A stretch of 64,000 nucleotides of DNA from Cryphonectria parasitica EP155. Lineage: Eukaryota > Ascomycota > Sordariomycetes > Diaporthales > Cryphonectriaceae. Under the pieces are notes generated by a model, which ran no database searches, was not told where the DNA came from, and worked only from the letters and a program-made list of their open reading frames with translations. How positions within the stretch are numbered: position 1 is the stretch's first letter; every line of letters begins with the position of its first letter. The stretch covers positions 1,178,001 through 1,242,000 of the forward strand of contig NW_024468917.1 of NCBI RefSeq assembly GCF_011745365.1, in the 5' to 3' direction. Made by a program: the position numbers and the translations under genes. This document shows, piece after piece, positions 28,501 through 39,054 of the stretch.

Positions 28501-29262
28501 GTATTAATTGACTCCCGAAGAGAATCGGTAGGAGACACGCCGGCTCATACTGAGACCGCCAATCCAGCGCCGACAACAACCCTGGACAAGCAACCACGGC
28601 TCGTCGGGCTCAGCCAGCCGTTCTTCGCGACAGCCAAGAACAACAACCCCCCACAGACCGAGGCGGAGAAGATGGCGGTCCTCGAGAAGGCCATGGAGAA
28701 GAAAGGCGGGGAGGGCAAGCTCCGGGTGCTCGTGGCGGACGACAACAACACAAACATCGAGGTGGTCAGCAGGATGCTCAAGCTCGAGTCTGTGGTCGAC
28801 GTGACCATCGCCAAGGACGGACAGGAGGCTTTTGAGCTGGTCAAGGCCAACTTTGAGCGGAACGAGCGGTTCGACGTGATCTTTATGGACATCCAGATGC
28901 CCAACCTAGACGGGCTCCAGAGCACCCGGCTCATCCGACAGATGGGCTACAAGGCGCCCATCGTGGCGCTTACGGCCTTCTCGGACGCGAGCAACGTCAA
29001 GGACTGCATGGACTCGGGCATGAACGAGTTTCTCGCCAAGCCCATCCGCAGGCCGGCGCTCAAGCAGGTGCTGCAGAAATTTGCGACCATACCCGAGGAG
29101 CCCGAGACGGCGAGCGTGATGACAAGGAAGACGACGCCAGACGAATCGCCGCCAACGACTACAGGGAACAAGGAGAAGAAAGACCAGGGGCCCGTGGTCT
29201 CGGCGACGGAGCTTCTCGAGAAGCCCTATCCCAACGGACTGGCCTCGCCAGGGAAATCATGA
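25525..29262 (+). CDS. SLN1: SLN1-type transmembrane hybrid histidine kinase
   Basis: Membrane osmosensor kinase that passes phosphate through a phosphotransfer protein to the HOG MAP-kinase pathway (role known for yeast Sln1 and Aspergillus TcsB). Exons 25525-27346, 27469-28354 and 28440-29262 encode 1176 residues. Transmembrane helix 1 is about residues 13-38 and helix 2 about 398-420, enclosing a large extracellular sensor with many N-x-S/T sites. A HAMP-like linker and coiled coil ([18 protein letters not shown]) lead to the HisKA domain with phospho-accepting His572 in [11 protein letters not shown]. The ATPase domain shows the N box ([10 protein letters not shown]), G1 (EVEDTGPGI) and G2 (GGTGLGLSI), with a long serine/arginine-rich insertion inside it. 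A separate third exon encodes the receiver domain: acidic pair in VLVADDNN, Asp1053 in [11 protein letters not shown], and the lysine in FLAKPI. Every catalytic residue is present. Intron retention would change the domain set (see findings). Confidence 0.93.
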
Positions 29263-30618
29263 GGCCCACTATCCTTGGACCACTTCTTCGCCCAGCGACA
29301 ATTACTCAACCACCAGTAGCCCAACAGAGCTTGGTATCTGGAAGAGGGGGCCAAGAAAAACATCACGCCACCCGAAACGAATATTTGATTGCCAGTCAGA
29401 CGCTGGGACACATTTCACACATCTACCGAGATATAATCAAGACGACCAAAAAACCATAACACTTTTGTTCCTTCTCTCCAGGGCATCGGGGGAATCGTCG
29501 AAAACTGGACTTTATTTTTATTATTTCTATGGCTTTGTAATGTGGGCGTGTGACATCATATGAGATACCAGTCATGCATCCAGAACTGGTGGTGGTGGTG
29601 GTGGTGGTGGTGGTACCGCGGGGGTGGTGACACTTTTTGGAGTAAACGGCTCTTAAGACAAGAGAAATCATATGGGACAGGACAACGGCATATCCAAAAC
29701 AAAAGGTACACGAGGGGGGTAGGCCATGGCGCTGGGGAGTTTGCATACGCATACACATACGCATATCGTTTCGGTTGTTTTTTTTTGGTTTTTTATTTTT
29801 TTATTTTTTTATATATCCTTCACCAACTTTGGTGTTTTCTTTTGCGGGTGCTCCAATATTTCCGTATAGGGAATGATCAAACCAGGAACGCAGCGATTGT
29901 TTATAATTTTCTTTTTCCTCGCCCCAAATTGTTAAAACGGGGAGAGTGCGAAAAGAGGGGAGCGGGTGGCATCTAACAACAACATCATATCATGTTCAAG
30001 CGTATTGTCTGCGAGAGTAACTTGATCTGACACGAGAGAATGGCGTATCAATAGTCCAACTGTTTCTTCGTGAGGGCAGCAAAGGCCAAGAATAAGGAGG
30101 GAGAGACGTGATTCGAGGAGGACGAGGTTGCTGCTTCATTGGGCTGACAGTAAAATGGCCACATTTGAGGTAGGAAACGGTATTTGAGGGAGGGAGTAAA
30201 CAGAAAAACGAGAACACATGAACGATGACTGTTGGTAGTTCAATCTTGGACCAGCTGAAGAAGACTGGGCTCTTTCTCTCTGTCTCTTATCATCGTCTCT
30301 CTTGTGAGTGAGTACGTGTCCTATGTGCGTGTGGTACATGAACATCCACTTGTCAACAATGCGATCCCTCACCTCACCATATTGGTTGGTGTGTAGATAC
30401 AATTGCAGACAGACCATCTGCCCCAGCACAGTATAGAGCAGTACAGTACAGTATGTACCATACAGTAAGTAGTACGTAGTGAGTACCTAGCAAGAAAGAG
30501 ATATGTCACTTCTCAAGAAAGGAAGTGAACTAATTGCACGCACAACAGGGTTCCCGGCCACTTTTTTTCCCACATCCCAACAACTTTTTCTCCCCCCGCC
30601 CCCCCCCCCTTCGACTCC

Positions 30619-30627
30619 CATGTGAAA
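30619..30627 (+). promoter_or_regulatory. Possible inositol-responsive (UAS-INO-like) site
   Basis: CATGTGAAA matches the first nine bases of the yeast inositol/choline response element (CATGTGAAAT), bound there by the Ino2/Ino4 bHLH pair. It lies about 840 bases upstream of INO1. Distance is long, Sordariomycete INO1 regulation may differ, and one match could be chance. Confidence 0.25.
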
Positions 30628-31382
30628 AAGAGGCAGCAAGAGAGAGAGAGAGGAGAGGTAGGGATACGAGGTCTTGTCGGACGGGCTTAGCTCCTTGGAT
30701 AGAAAGTAGCGAGCGGTAAGCTCGGGAGGCACTTTCCCTCTTTTCTTCTTTTGTTTCACCGCCTAAATTCTGGTGGCTTGTTGCAGAAAACTTGTGCTTT
30801 GCATAAAGTACGCTACGATACATGCTATCTACTTCTGTGCAATGTACAACTGCATACAGTTAGAGGTATCAAGTAGTTTAGTAGGGAGATAAGTGAGTAT
30901 GGGTATAAAACAACGACCCTGCGGTGTCGGCCCTCCCAACCCCTCCTCCTCCTCCTTCTGCTCCTTTTCTTCTGTGTGTTTCTCATCATTTTGTGTAAAA
31001 GGAAGAAAATCATTGGAATATTAACTCTTCGTCTTTGCCTACAAGCTTGGACTTCACAATAAACTGGAATCTCTCTTGACCACCTACCTTTCTTTCCACT
31101 TAAACAAATAACAAACCGTCCAAAAACAGACGATCGCAACCTCAGGGCTGCGGTCACCGGAATCCGTCACAACGTTTTCCAATCTCCTCAACTCGTATGC
31201 TTCTCTCCTTTCTTTCTGCCTCTCTCTTGGTCCCTTGTGAAAAAAAAAAAAAAAAAGGGACCGGCCTTCATAAAGTGATAGAGATCAAAGACACCATGCT
31301 GACTCTTTTGTTCCCCCTCGTAAAGGGTTCACCACCCCTTCGCAGGAGCCCGCTGTGCCGCTAGCGGAGCGGCAGCGGACTC

Positions 31383-31409
31383 AACCTTTACGCGTTAAGT
31401 GTAAAGGTT
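31383..31409. promoter_or_regulatory. Perfect 9-bp stem-loop in front of INO1
   Basis: Arms AACCTTTAC (31383-31391) and GTAAAGGTT (31401-31409) are exact reverse complements around a 9-base loop. The element ends 55 bases before the INO1 start codon, so it is either an RNA hairpin in the leader or a two-half-site protein-binding site. No known element is recognised. Confidence 0.55.
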
Positions 31410-31464
31410 CTCAGCCAGTCAATCATTAGACAGAAAGAGACAAAAGGGTCTCAGAGGAGAAAGC

Positions 31465-33147
31465 ATGGCGCCGCACGCCGAGGAGAAAGACGGCGCTGAC
31501 TCTGCGTATGGTGGTGGTGGTGGTGGTGGTGGTGTTGGTGATGATCGCAACGGCAACGTCGGCCACGGGCTATCGGCTGGGACCAACAATGACCAAGGGG
31601 TGCCCCTCTTCACGGTCGACTCGCCCAACGTGCAGTACACGGACACGTCCATCCTGTCCAAGTACACGTACCGCACGACGAGTGTCACGCGCTCCTCGTC
31701 CTCGTCGTCATCGTATGTGGCCACCCCACGCGAGACGGTGTACAACTTCAAGACGGACCGCCGCGTGCCCAAGGTAGGCATGATGCTCGTGGGCTGGGGC
31801 GGCAACAACGGCAGCACGGTGACGGCGGCTCTCCTGGCCAACCGCCGCAAGCTGACCTGGGACACGCGCGAGGGCCCCCGCGCGGCCAACTACTACGGCA
31901 GCGTGGTCATGGCCTCGACCGTGAAGCTGGGCACCGACGACGCCACGGGCCAGGACGTCAACGTGCCCTTCCACAACGTGCTCCCCATGGTCCACCCCGA
32001 TGACCTCGCTGTCGGCGGCTGGGACATCAGCTCCGCCGACCTGGCGGCCTCCATGGACCGCGCGGGCGTGCTCGAGCCCACGCTCAAGGGCCTTGTGCGC
32101 AAGGAGATGGCCGCCATGCGCCCGCTGCCGAGTATCTACTACCCGGACTTCATCGCCGCCAACCAGGCCGACAGGGCTGACAACGTGCTGCCGGGCCAGC
32201 GAGCCTGCAAGGCGCACGTCGAGCAGATCCGCGCGGATATCCGTGCCTTTAAGGAGACACACGGCGTCGAACGCGTCGTCGTGCTGTGGACCGCCAACAC
32301 GGAGCGGTATGCCGACGTGGTCGAGGGTGTCAACGACACGGCGGACCACCTGCTGGCGGCCATCGAGGCGGGCCACGCCGAAGTATCGCCCTCGACCGTG
32401 TTCGCGGTGGCGTCCATCCTCGAGGGCGCGCCTTTCATCAACGGCAGCCCGCAGAACACGTTTGTGCCCGGCGCGGTCGAGCTGGCGTCCCGGCACGGCG
32501 CCTTTGTCGGCGGCGACGACTTCAAATCTGGACAGACCAAGATGAAGTCGGCGCTGGTGGATTTCCTCATCAGCGCCGGCATCCGGCTGACGAGCATCGC
32601 GAGCTACAACCACCTCGGCAACAACGACGGCCGCAACCTCAGCTCCCAGGCCCAGTTCCGCAGCAAGGAGATCTCCAAGTCCAACGTGGTCGACGACATG
32701 GTCCAGGCCAACCACGTGCTGTACAAGCCCGGCGAGCACCCGGACCACACCGTCGTCATCAAGTACATGCCTGCCGTGGGCGACAACAAGCGTGCCCTGG
32801 ACGAGTACTATGCCGAGATCTTCATGGGCGGCCACCAGACCATCTCCATCTTCAACGTCTGCGAGGACTCCCTCCTCGCCTCACCCCTCATCCTCGACCT
32901 CGTCCTCCTCACCGAGATGATGACCCGCGTCCAGTGGAAGCGCGACGCCGAGTCCGACGGCCAGTACAAGTCCTTCCACAGCGTCCTGTCCGTCCTCAGC
33001 TACATGCTCAAGGCGCCCCTCACGCCCCCCGGCACCCCCGTCGTCAACGCCCTGGCCAAGCAGCGCGCCGCCCTGACCAACATTTTCCGCGCCTGTGTCG
33101 GCCTCGAGCCTGAGTCTGACATGACCCTCGAGCACAAGCTGTTCTAA
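31465..33147 (+). CDS. INO1: Inositol-3-phosphate synthase
   Basis: Converts glucose 6-phosphate to 1D-myo-inositol 3-phosphate with NAD, the first step of all new inositol made for phosphatidylinositol, sphingolipids and inositol phosphates; it is cytosolic. A single exon encodes 560 residues. The NAD-binding glycine loop GWGGNNGST is residues 110-118. Other family segments are [21 protein letters not shown] (with the active-site lysine region), [16 protein letters not shown] and the C-terminal [16 protein letters not shown] glycine run encoded by GGT repeats (near residues 16-24) and a serine run near 75-80 make the N-terminus longer than in yeast. The start is the first ATG after the stem-loop described at 31383-31409. 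Expression in fungi is often repressed by inositol; a weak matching site lies upstream. Complete, with no defects seen. Confidence 0.97.
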   Translation: MAPHAEEKDGADSAYGGGGGGGGVGDDRNGNVGHGLSAGTNNDQGVPLFTVDSPNVQYTDTSILSKYTYRTTSVTRSSSSSSSYVATPRETVYNFKTDRRVPKVGMMLVGWGGNNGSTVTAALLANRRKLTWDTREGPRAANYYGSVVMASTVKLGTDDATGQDVNVPFHNVLPMVHPDDLAVGGWDISSADLAASMDRAGVLEPTLKGLVRKEMAAMRPLPSIYYPDFIAANQADRADNVLPGQRACKAHVEQIRADIRAFKETHGVERVVVLWTANTERYADVVEGVNDTADHLLAAIEAGHAEVSPSTVFAVASILEGAPFINGSPQNTFVPGAVELASRHGAFVGGDDFKSGQTKMKSALVDFLISAGIRLTSIASYNHLGNNDGRNLSSQAQFRSKEISKSNVVDDMVQANHVLYKPGEHPDHTVVIKYMPAVGDNKRALDEYYAEIFMGGHQTISIFNVCEDSLLASPLILDLVLLTEMMTRVQWKRDAESDGQYKSFHSVLSVLSYMLKAPLTPPGTPVVNALAKQRAALTNIFRACVGLEPESDMTLEHKLF

Positions 33148-33733
33148 GCGCCACAGAGTTGCCCTTTTGGTGTCTTGTTTTTGCCACGCTCAACTGATCT
33201 CTTTTCTTTCTTTGGGATGGGCGGCGGCTGCGGCTGCGGCTGCTGCTGCTGCTGCTGCTGCTCCTGTGCCCTGAAGATGTTTCTCCCAACCGGGAGTCTT
33301 CTTCTCCTTTCCTGACGGCCGGAGAGGGCTGATGTTCAAGAGTCTTTTCGCTTCTCTGTGCTCCAGCCTGTCGCATACCTCGACAGCCTCTGCCTCCCTT
33401 TTCTATTAGCTCCACTTAGAAGAAAATACACCCACAGTCTTTACCGCTTAAGCAATGGATGGGCTCGTATCGTGCTCTCCTCTTGTCTTATGAGGCCTCC
33501 TGGCCACGATGACCCATACAAGCTCTGTCTCTCACCGGTAAGGAAGTTAGATGCCCGCTTGGATATGGTCTTGGAAGGCTGCTAGCCTCACGCCTTTAGA
33601 TTAGGAGCCAAGACCAACAGCTTCCGTGGTAGGTTGTGCTAGCATATGCAAAAGTGCCAAGGGCGACGTGCCTCGGGTATTCTCTTTTCTCTCTCCATTT
33701 CTCCCCCACGTAGGCAGAATGTCAACTGCACCA

Positions 33734-33734
<1 letters not shown>

Positions 33735-33764
<30 letters not shown>
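33735..33764. repeat. (AC)15 microsatellite
   Basis: Fifteen AC units, read directly. Intergenic, downstream of INO1. Confidence 0.95.
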
Positions 33765-33766
<2 letters not shown>

Positions 33767-34092
33767 GACACAGACGGACAGATCCTGAAGCAGGGGCACC
33801 AGAGGCAAGGTAATCACATGCTTGCGTAGGAGAGGGCCGCCTCGAGCAATGTCGGACTACTTCATTCGCTGCGTTCCTGTAGTAACCGCGTGCCTGGATC
33901 TTAGCTACTATCACGGTATTAGAAAGCACTCACTACATTTGCGTCTTCCCAAGATGCTGTCCGTGCCCCGGCCGCCAGCCCACCCATGTTTACAGACGAA
34001 CCCCTGCCATAGTAGGCTCGTCAAGAACGGTGGTTGTGGCTGCGGCAATTAGGAGACTTGTGGTTTAAGGAAGTGGAGAGGGGACGAACACA

Positions 34093-34094
<2 letters not shown>

Positions 34095-34128
<34 letters not shown>
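34095..34128. repeat. (TC)17 microsatellite
   Basis: Seventeen TC units, read directly. Intergenic. Confidence 0.95.
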
Positions 34129-34131
<3 letters not shown>

Positions 34132-34738
34132 TTCTCTCAAGCGACTCCACACTCTCGAGAGCCAGCCCCATGGGACATGCTTCTTGGACGGACGGCGTTC
34201 ACACGTACTAGCGGTACTACATAGTACTGTAGGCACGTGCGACATCAAATGCGGGTTCATGCTCCACAGATCGACCATTAATCGGGGCTCCGAAATCGTC
34301 CCCAAGGAGCAAGAGATCATCATCATCATCTCTGCCCACATGGTCACCATGCGCAGAGCGTCCATCATTTCCTCGCCTTCTCCTCCTCCATTTCAGCCTA
34401 CCAACAGGTTTCAGACAATGTGACGGTCCCCCTGCTTGTTCCTCCCTATGAACTTCTGGGCGGCCTCGCGACAATGGATTCATTTTGAGAGCGCGTGTCA
34501 TGTCGGACACGAGACTCCAGTACACTCCAAAAGGTCCCAGAGGATCCAAAGACCACAGTAGCAACGGCAGGCAATGTTGGGCGTCATTGGCACGCCCTCT
34601 TCGCTATCACGTGAGAAGCCGTAGGGGGGGTCACTTCACGTCGCAGGTCCCAAGCGAAGACCAGAGGATCCCGAAGATTGTCGCGAATCAGCCCTCAGAG
34701 CCGAGCGTGCCGCCCCCAGCGTACAGACCTCAGGCAGC

Positions 34739-35170
34739 TCATAAAACAAGGCGCCCTGCTGGATACCGCCTCTTCTCAAGGAGGAGCCATCCAGTGTCGG
34801 TCACACAGGGCAACGCAGGGTCAGGTCTCAAAAGACGCCAACACGCGATAACGGGACGACGATGCGGGTCGCGATTTTGATGGGGGATGGATGGGGGCGC
34901 GGGTCCGGAGGAGGCTGTCCTTGATGCCAGCGAAGACCCAGATTCATTAGGCTGGGACAACGCCGGCTCGGCCTGTCCCTTGGCATTTTGATATGCATAG
35001 TCCGGCGGCGTGATACACGGGTATTGTTCGGGCACGTAGTTCCTGTGGCTCGAGGCTTGGTCCCTGCTGTGCTCATCTCCCTTGTCGTCGCGACGACAGA
35101 TGGATCTGGCTAGTCTGCATGCCACGCACATGACTGCCGGACGCATCATTTGATTAACCAGGAGGGCCAC
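34739..35170 (-). CDS. Weak candidate small protein
   Basis: An uninterrupted minus-strand frame of 143 residues beginning at an ATG. It starts with a hydrophobic, cysteine-containing stretch (MCVACRLARSICRRDD) that could be one short membrane segment followed by basic residues, and continues into a polar, proline-containing part (NYVPEQYPCITPPDYAYQ). No family is recognised. Two more minus-strand frames lie just upstream (35244-35459 and 35463-35834) and could belong to the same spliced transcript, but I could not find splice sites that join them. It may be non-coding; no homology is claimed. Confidence 0.25.
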   Translation of the reverse strand: MALLVNQMMRPAVMCVACRLARSICRRDDKGDEHSRDQASSHRNYVPEQYPCITPPDYAYQNAKGQAEPALSQPNESGSSLASRTASSGPAPPSIPHQNRDPHRRPVIACWRLLRPDPALPCVTDTGWLLLEKRRYPAGRLVL

Positions 35171-38100
35171 GAACGAATGAAAGGAAAAGAGAGAGGAAGA
35201 GAAAGGGAAAAGACAAGCCGCTAAGCTGTGTCAACGGATCTTGTCACTTCTGCAGTTCCAGGGGCTTCCACGACCCGTGTGATGCCATAATGCCGAGTCG
35301 AGTCGGAGCAAGACAGGAACGAGGCGGGGGAATTGTCTTTCGAGACGCGTTGTACACGTTCCACTGGGCAAATATGTCGACAAAGTCGAGCACGAGGTTT
35401 CTCAAACCCCAGACGGCATGACGTTGTCCTCTTTCGGGGTCAGGATTGATCCATCCCAAAACCTAAGCTCTGGGCCGAAGGAGCAGGAGGGGAGAAGCAT
35501 CATCTCCTCCCCCAGAATCGGGGATCCAAAAGCAGTGGCCACCAGGTGGTTCGTTCCTGGGACGCAGAGAAGTTCCTTCAGGAAGCAGGATCTGGCGGGT
35601 TGAGACGATCACGTACCCAACAAGGCGTCGCGCTGCAGCAAGAAAGCAAGCAGAAGCAGAATAGACAGGGGAGGGGGCAACAACTGCAGAGATAAGCAGA
35701 GTTTGGATCGGCGTGGATGCGACATGGGCCTTTTCCCAAAGCGGTGTGGGTGTGAGATTGGCTGGGCGCGATCCTAAGCCTGAAGAGGGGATCGTGTGAT
35801 CTTGGCTTTTTTTTGTGTTGTACACTAAGTACATGCTACTGATGTAGCAGCTCTGCTAGAAAGGTGCTCGGTATATGCCCCTTCATCTTGGAAGCGGGGG
35901 GGGGGGCTGCTGAGAGGGGTTGGAAGGAAGGGCCTCTGATTTGAGTGCCTTGCATATTCGCTGCACACCATCAGGAGGACCCCCCCCCCCGGCCCGATGC
36001 TGACGATCACCTAGATGGACGAGTTTGTCGTGACCGTAAACCTGACTCGAAGGTACTATGGTAAATTGATGCTCCCACATGAGAAATACTGTAGTTCAAT
36101 GGTAATTGGAGGTCTGATGGGGACCATAATAACCTGGTGAATTGATGATCACGCCATGGCTGATGGTAGCAGATATTCTGATGATGATGATGATGATGAT
36201 GTGAATATGGAGGAGGACGAGGACGATGGCTATAGTGAAAAGCTTCTAGAAGGACGGGGTGGAAAGGCCTGGAGTGTTTGTTTTAGGTTTGAGAAACTCG
36301 GGTTCAGACATTGCGGTTGGACATTAGTTTCAGGGCTGAAGGGCAGCAACACGATGTTGCTGTATAGTACGTGCATGGCACTATGACATTTCATAAACAT
36401 TAGGGCAGGAGCGAAGACGAGAAAGAGCAAGCGCACAGGTGCACATGCGATCCCTGGCCTAATCACTGAACCACCAGCCACTTAGGGGACCAACTACTAT
36501 AGTATCTCACTGTCATTCAGGTACCCCGTAAACGCAATTTGTCCAATCAAGCCCACACCACCACACCTCCAATCCATTCAAATTCGAGGGTCCTCCTTCT
36601 CTTTTTTCAGGTTGCTCGGCATCGCGACCTACAACTGGGCTGTTCCCGGTCCGTTGCAGTCGGTGTTGCGGTGGGGAGTTCGCGGGAACCAAGCTCAACC
36701 CCACCCCCTAACTGGTACCACTGTACGTACTTGCTACCATTAGTATTATGTACTCATTATTTGTACAGGATTTGAGCCAGGGGGTCTTCTGACTATGCCT
36801 GCTACGGTACCACCATTTACGGCAACGGCAGAGCCGTCCTGGCAAAGAGACGAGGACGAGGACGAGGACGAGGACGGAGCCAGAAAAAGAAACACACACG
36901 TGTCCCCTGGTCTTTCTTTTTCTAATTCTATGGAGACTATACATACAAAACAATAATGCTCAGCTGTGGTATGCGCAAGGGCGGGAAACGCGCAGTCATT
37001 ACGTAGCTGTGTCATGGCGACAACCGACCGATTCATGCAGGGCGAATGGACGTGCTGGTGTCGTGAAAAGGGCTGGCTGAGACTCGTGTGATTCAATTCG
37101 ATGCCCCACTGAGAAGAAAGGACAATCTCAGTAGTAGCAGTAGCGCTGCTACCCTGAAGATCTATTTGCTAGGTGCATCTAGTGCTGTGGCTACAAGTCA
37201 ATGAGATGGAGATTTGACGGCAGATGATCAGAAGGGAATTTGACCGTAGTATGGTACCATAGTCGACTACCCGACGAAAGCCAGCAAAGAGTGCGCGATA
37301 AAAAAGAGGAATGAGGATGCTGATCACAAAAGAAAAATAGGTGCTATCTCGATGATCGACCATGTCCAATGCCCCGTTGGACCTGTGGAACGGACTCGGG
37401 GGCCCATCTCTCTCTTGTAATTTACAGATTGGGCATAGCCTCATGGTGTCAACCAAGAAATCGTCACCCTCTACCTGCTCTTGCAATTTCGAGAGGCTCC
37501 CACCTCTCCCATTATCATCCTTCCTCGCTGCACAAGTTCAGGGACCACCAGCGGGCCCCCCTCCCCCTTCCCTTTCCCCTTTCTGGCCTGGCGTGCTATA
37601 GCAATCTGGGGGGTTTTCTCTCGGGTGGGGTTCAAAATGTGGTGGTCCATCCAGGCCATCCTTTCCGAAATACAACTTCTCGTGATCAGTCGACTTGTAG
37701 GATAAACCGTTCCTCCACAAAATCCCCCCCAGTTCCTCTTCTTTTCTTTTTTTGGCAGTAGGGTGCATTGGCCATGGGGTCGTTGTGACGTCTTGTTATT
37801 TCAGCTGTAGTCTCTGTTTTCTCTGACGTCTGTGACCAGTTCTGAAGGCCACTAACTGTAAGTTGGTACTGGACATCAGGACCAAACAAGCGGCGGCTCA
37901 AAGTGTACGTACTACGGCACTGTTTGGTACACTTTTTGTGCTTGGGGTGTGATAGGTACAGCGAGAGAAAGGGCCTGCCGCAGACCAACGACATGGGGTC
38001 AGGGGTGCTTATGCAGGCAGGGGTCGCCTGAGCCAATCCAGGGCCCGACAGCCCACCCGATCCTTCCCGTTTGGGGTGGAGGGCCTCGAAGAAAGAACAG

Positions 38101-39054
38101 AAACGACGACAGCAGGGGGGGCCTGTTCTTCACCTTCGTGCCCTGTACCCTTGTATGTCCAGGTGTGCACTGTGCCACTTGCTGCTGTGTCTCTCAGTTT
38201 GTACCTCGTACTTTTCACCCACCACCAACCCATCCCAAGTCCAAAGCAGAGACGCACCTGCCCCCGTCCACCGTCCAACTCGAGACACTTCCGCAACGCT
38301 GCCCAGGCACACGCAACTCGACGAGAATCCAGACTTTGTCTCGCCCCAATTAGCTGTTCTCCCACCTCGCATCCGTCTTGTTTTTTTTTTTGGTGTGTTT
38401 CCTGACTGTCCTCGAAACACGCTCGCTCTCTCGCGCGCGCTCTCTCTCTCTAATGCTGCCCCCTCCCACAGCTGACCGACCGTTCTGTTTTCCCTCTGGC
38501 CTTGTACCTGGCCCTGTCGCCGAGCGCCCAAGGGCCGATCCCACCGCCACCAACAACCCACCACCTACCACCCTCTTCTTTGCCCAGTTTCAGAAGACAG
38601 AAGACCCGTGACCGCATTCGCATGGACCCGGAACATCAGAGAAAACCTGTCAGACTGCTCACGACGTTTCGGATTGCCGCTGCGTCTAGGCACCCAGTCG
38701 CCAATCTGAGATCTCGGCGATCCCGCAATCATCTTTCGTAACTGTTCCGTACTGTCTTCTCTCGTCGTCTTCTTACGAATTGCATTGAGCTTTCAACACC
38801 AACAAACTTCGACGACGTTACTCGCAATTGGATATTTCGTTCTACAGGCAACAGCGAACGAAGACAACTTCTACATACCGCCCCCTCACATTATCACCCG
38901 GGTCTTGATTCCGCTCGGCGACCTCCAGCGAAAGGCAAGAGCCCTTCCACATGTCGCCCAGCGGGCATTCGATATCGATTAGAACTATAGTAGGGAGTTA
39001 GAGGGCTCCACGGTACATCCTCATCATTATTGTTTCCGAATTCAGAGGGACAAG

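Larger units (their letters stand above)
29263..31464. other. 2.2-kb intergenic region upstream of INO1
   Basis: No supported gene. It contains a GGT repeat (29586-29612), T-rich tracts (29780-29815), palindromic GTATGTACCATAC at 30451-30463, a C homopolymer near 30600-30609 followed by a CATGTGAAA sequence at 30619-30627, an A homopolymer near 31240-31257, the 10-bp palindrome CCGCTAGCGG at 31358-31367, and a 9-bp stem-loop at 31383-31409. Confidence 0.6.
33148..39054. other. 5.9-kb intergenic region with only weak open frames
   Basis: No gene I can support well. The INO1 3' region carries CGG/CTG triplets (about 33223-33264). Then come an AC microsatellite (33735-33764), a TC microsatellite (34095-34128), inverted repeats of the GTACTA..TAGTAC type (34214-34227, about 36051, 36495 and 37246), a G homopolymer near 35897, a GAT repeat (about 36180-36200), and a long C-rich leader for the LIM gene from about 38200. 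The minus strand between 34739 and 35834 has the only frames that look somewhat protein-like (see entry there). Confidence 0.5.

Noticed and set aside
31708..32835. 375-codon open frame antisense to INO1
   Set aside because: Same codon-bias effect; the plus-strand protein is an unmistakable inositol-3-phosphate synthase.
36156..36386. 76-codon acidic frame beginning with an aspartate run
   Set aside because: The acidic part is a GAT microsatellite translation, and no motif or conserved-looking sequence follows.
38785..38982. 65-codon frame just upstream of the LIM gene
   Set aside because: It begins at TTG rather than ATG and lies in the presumed leader.
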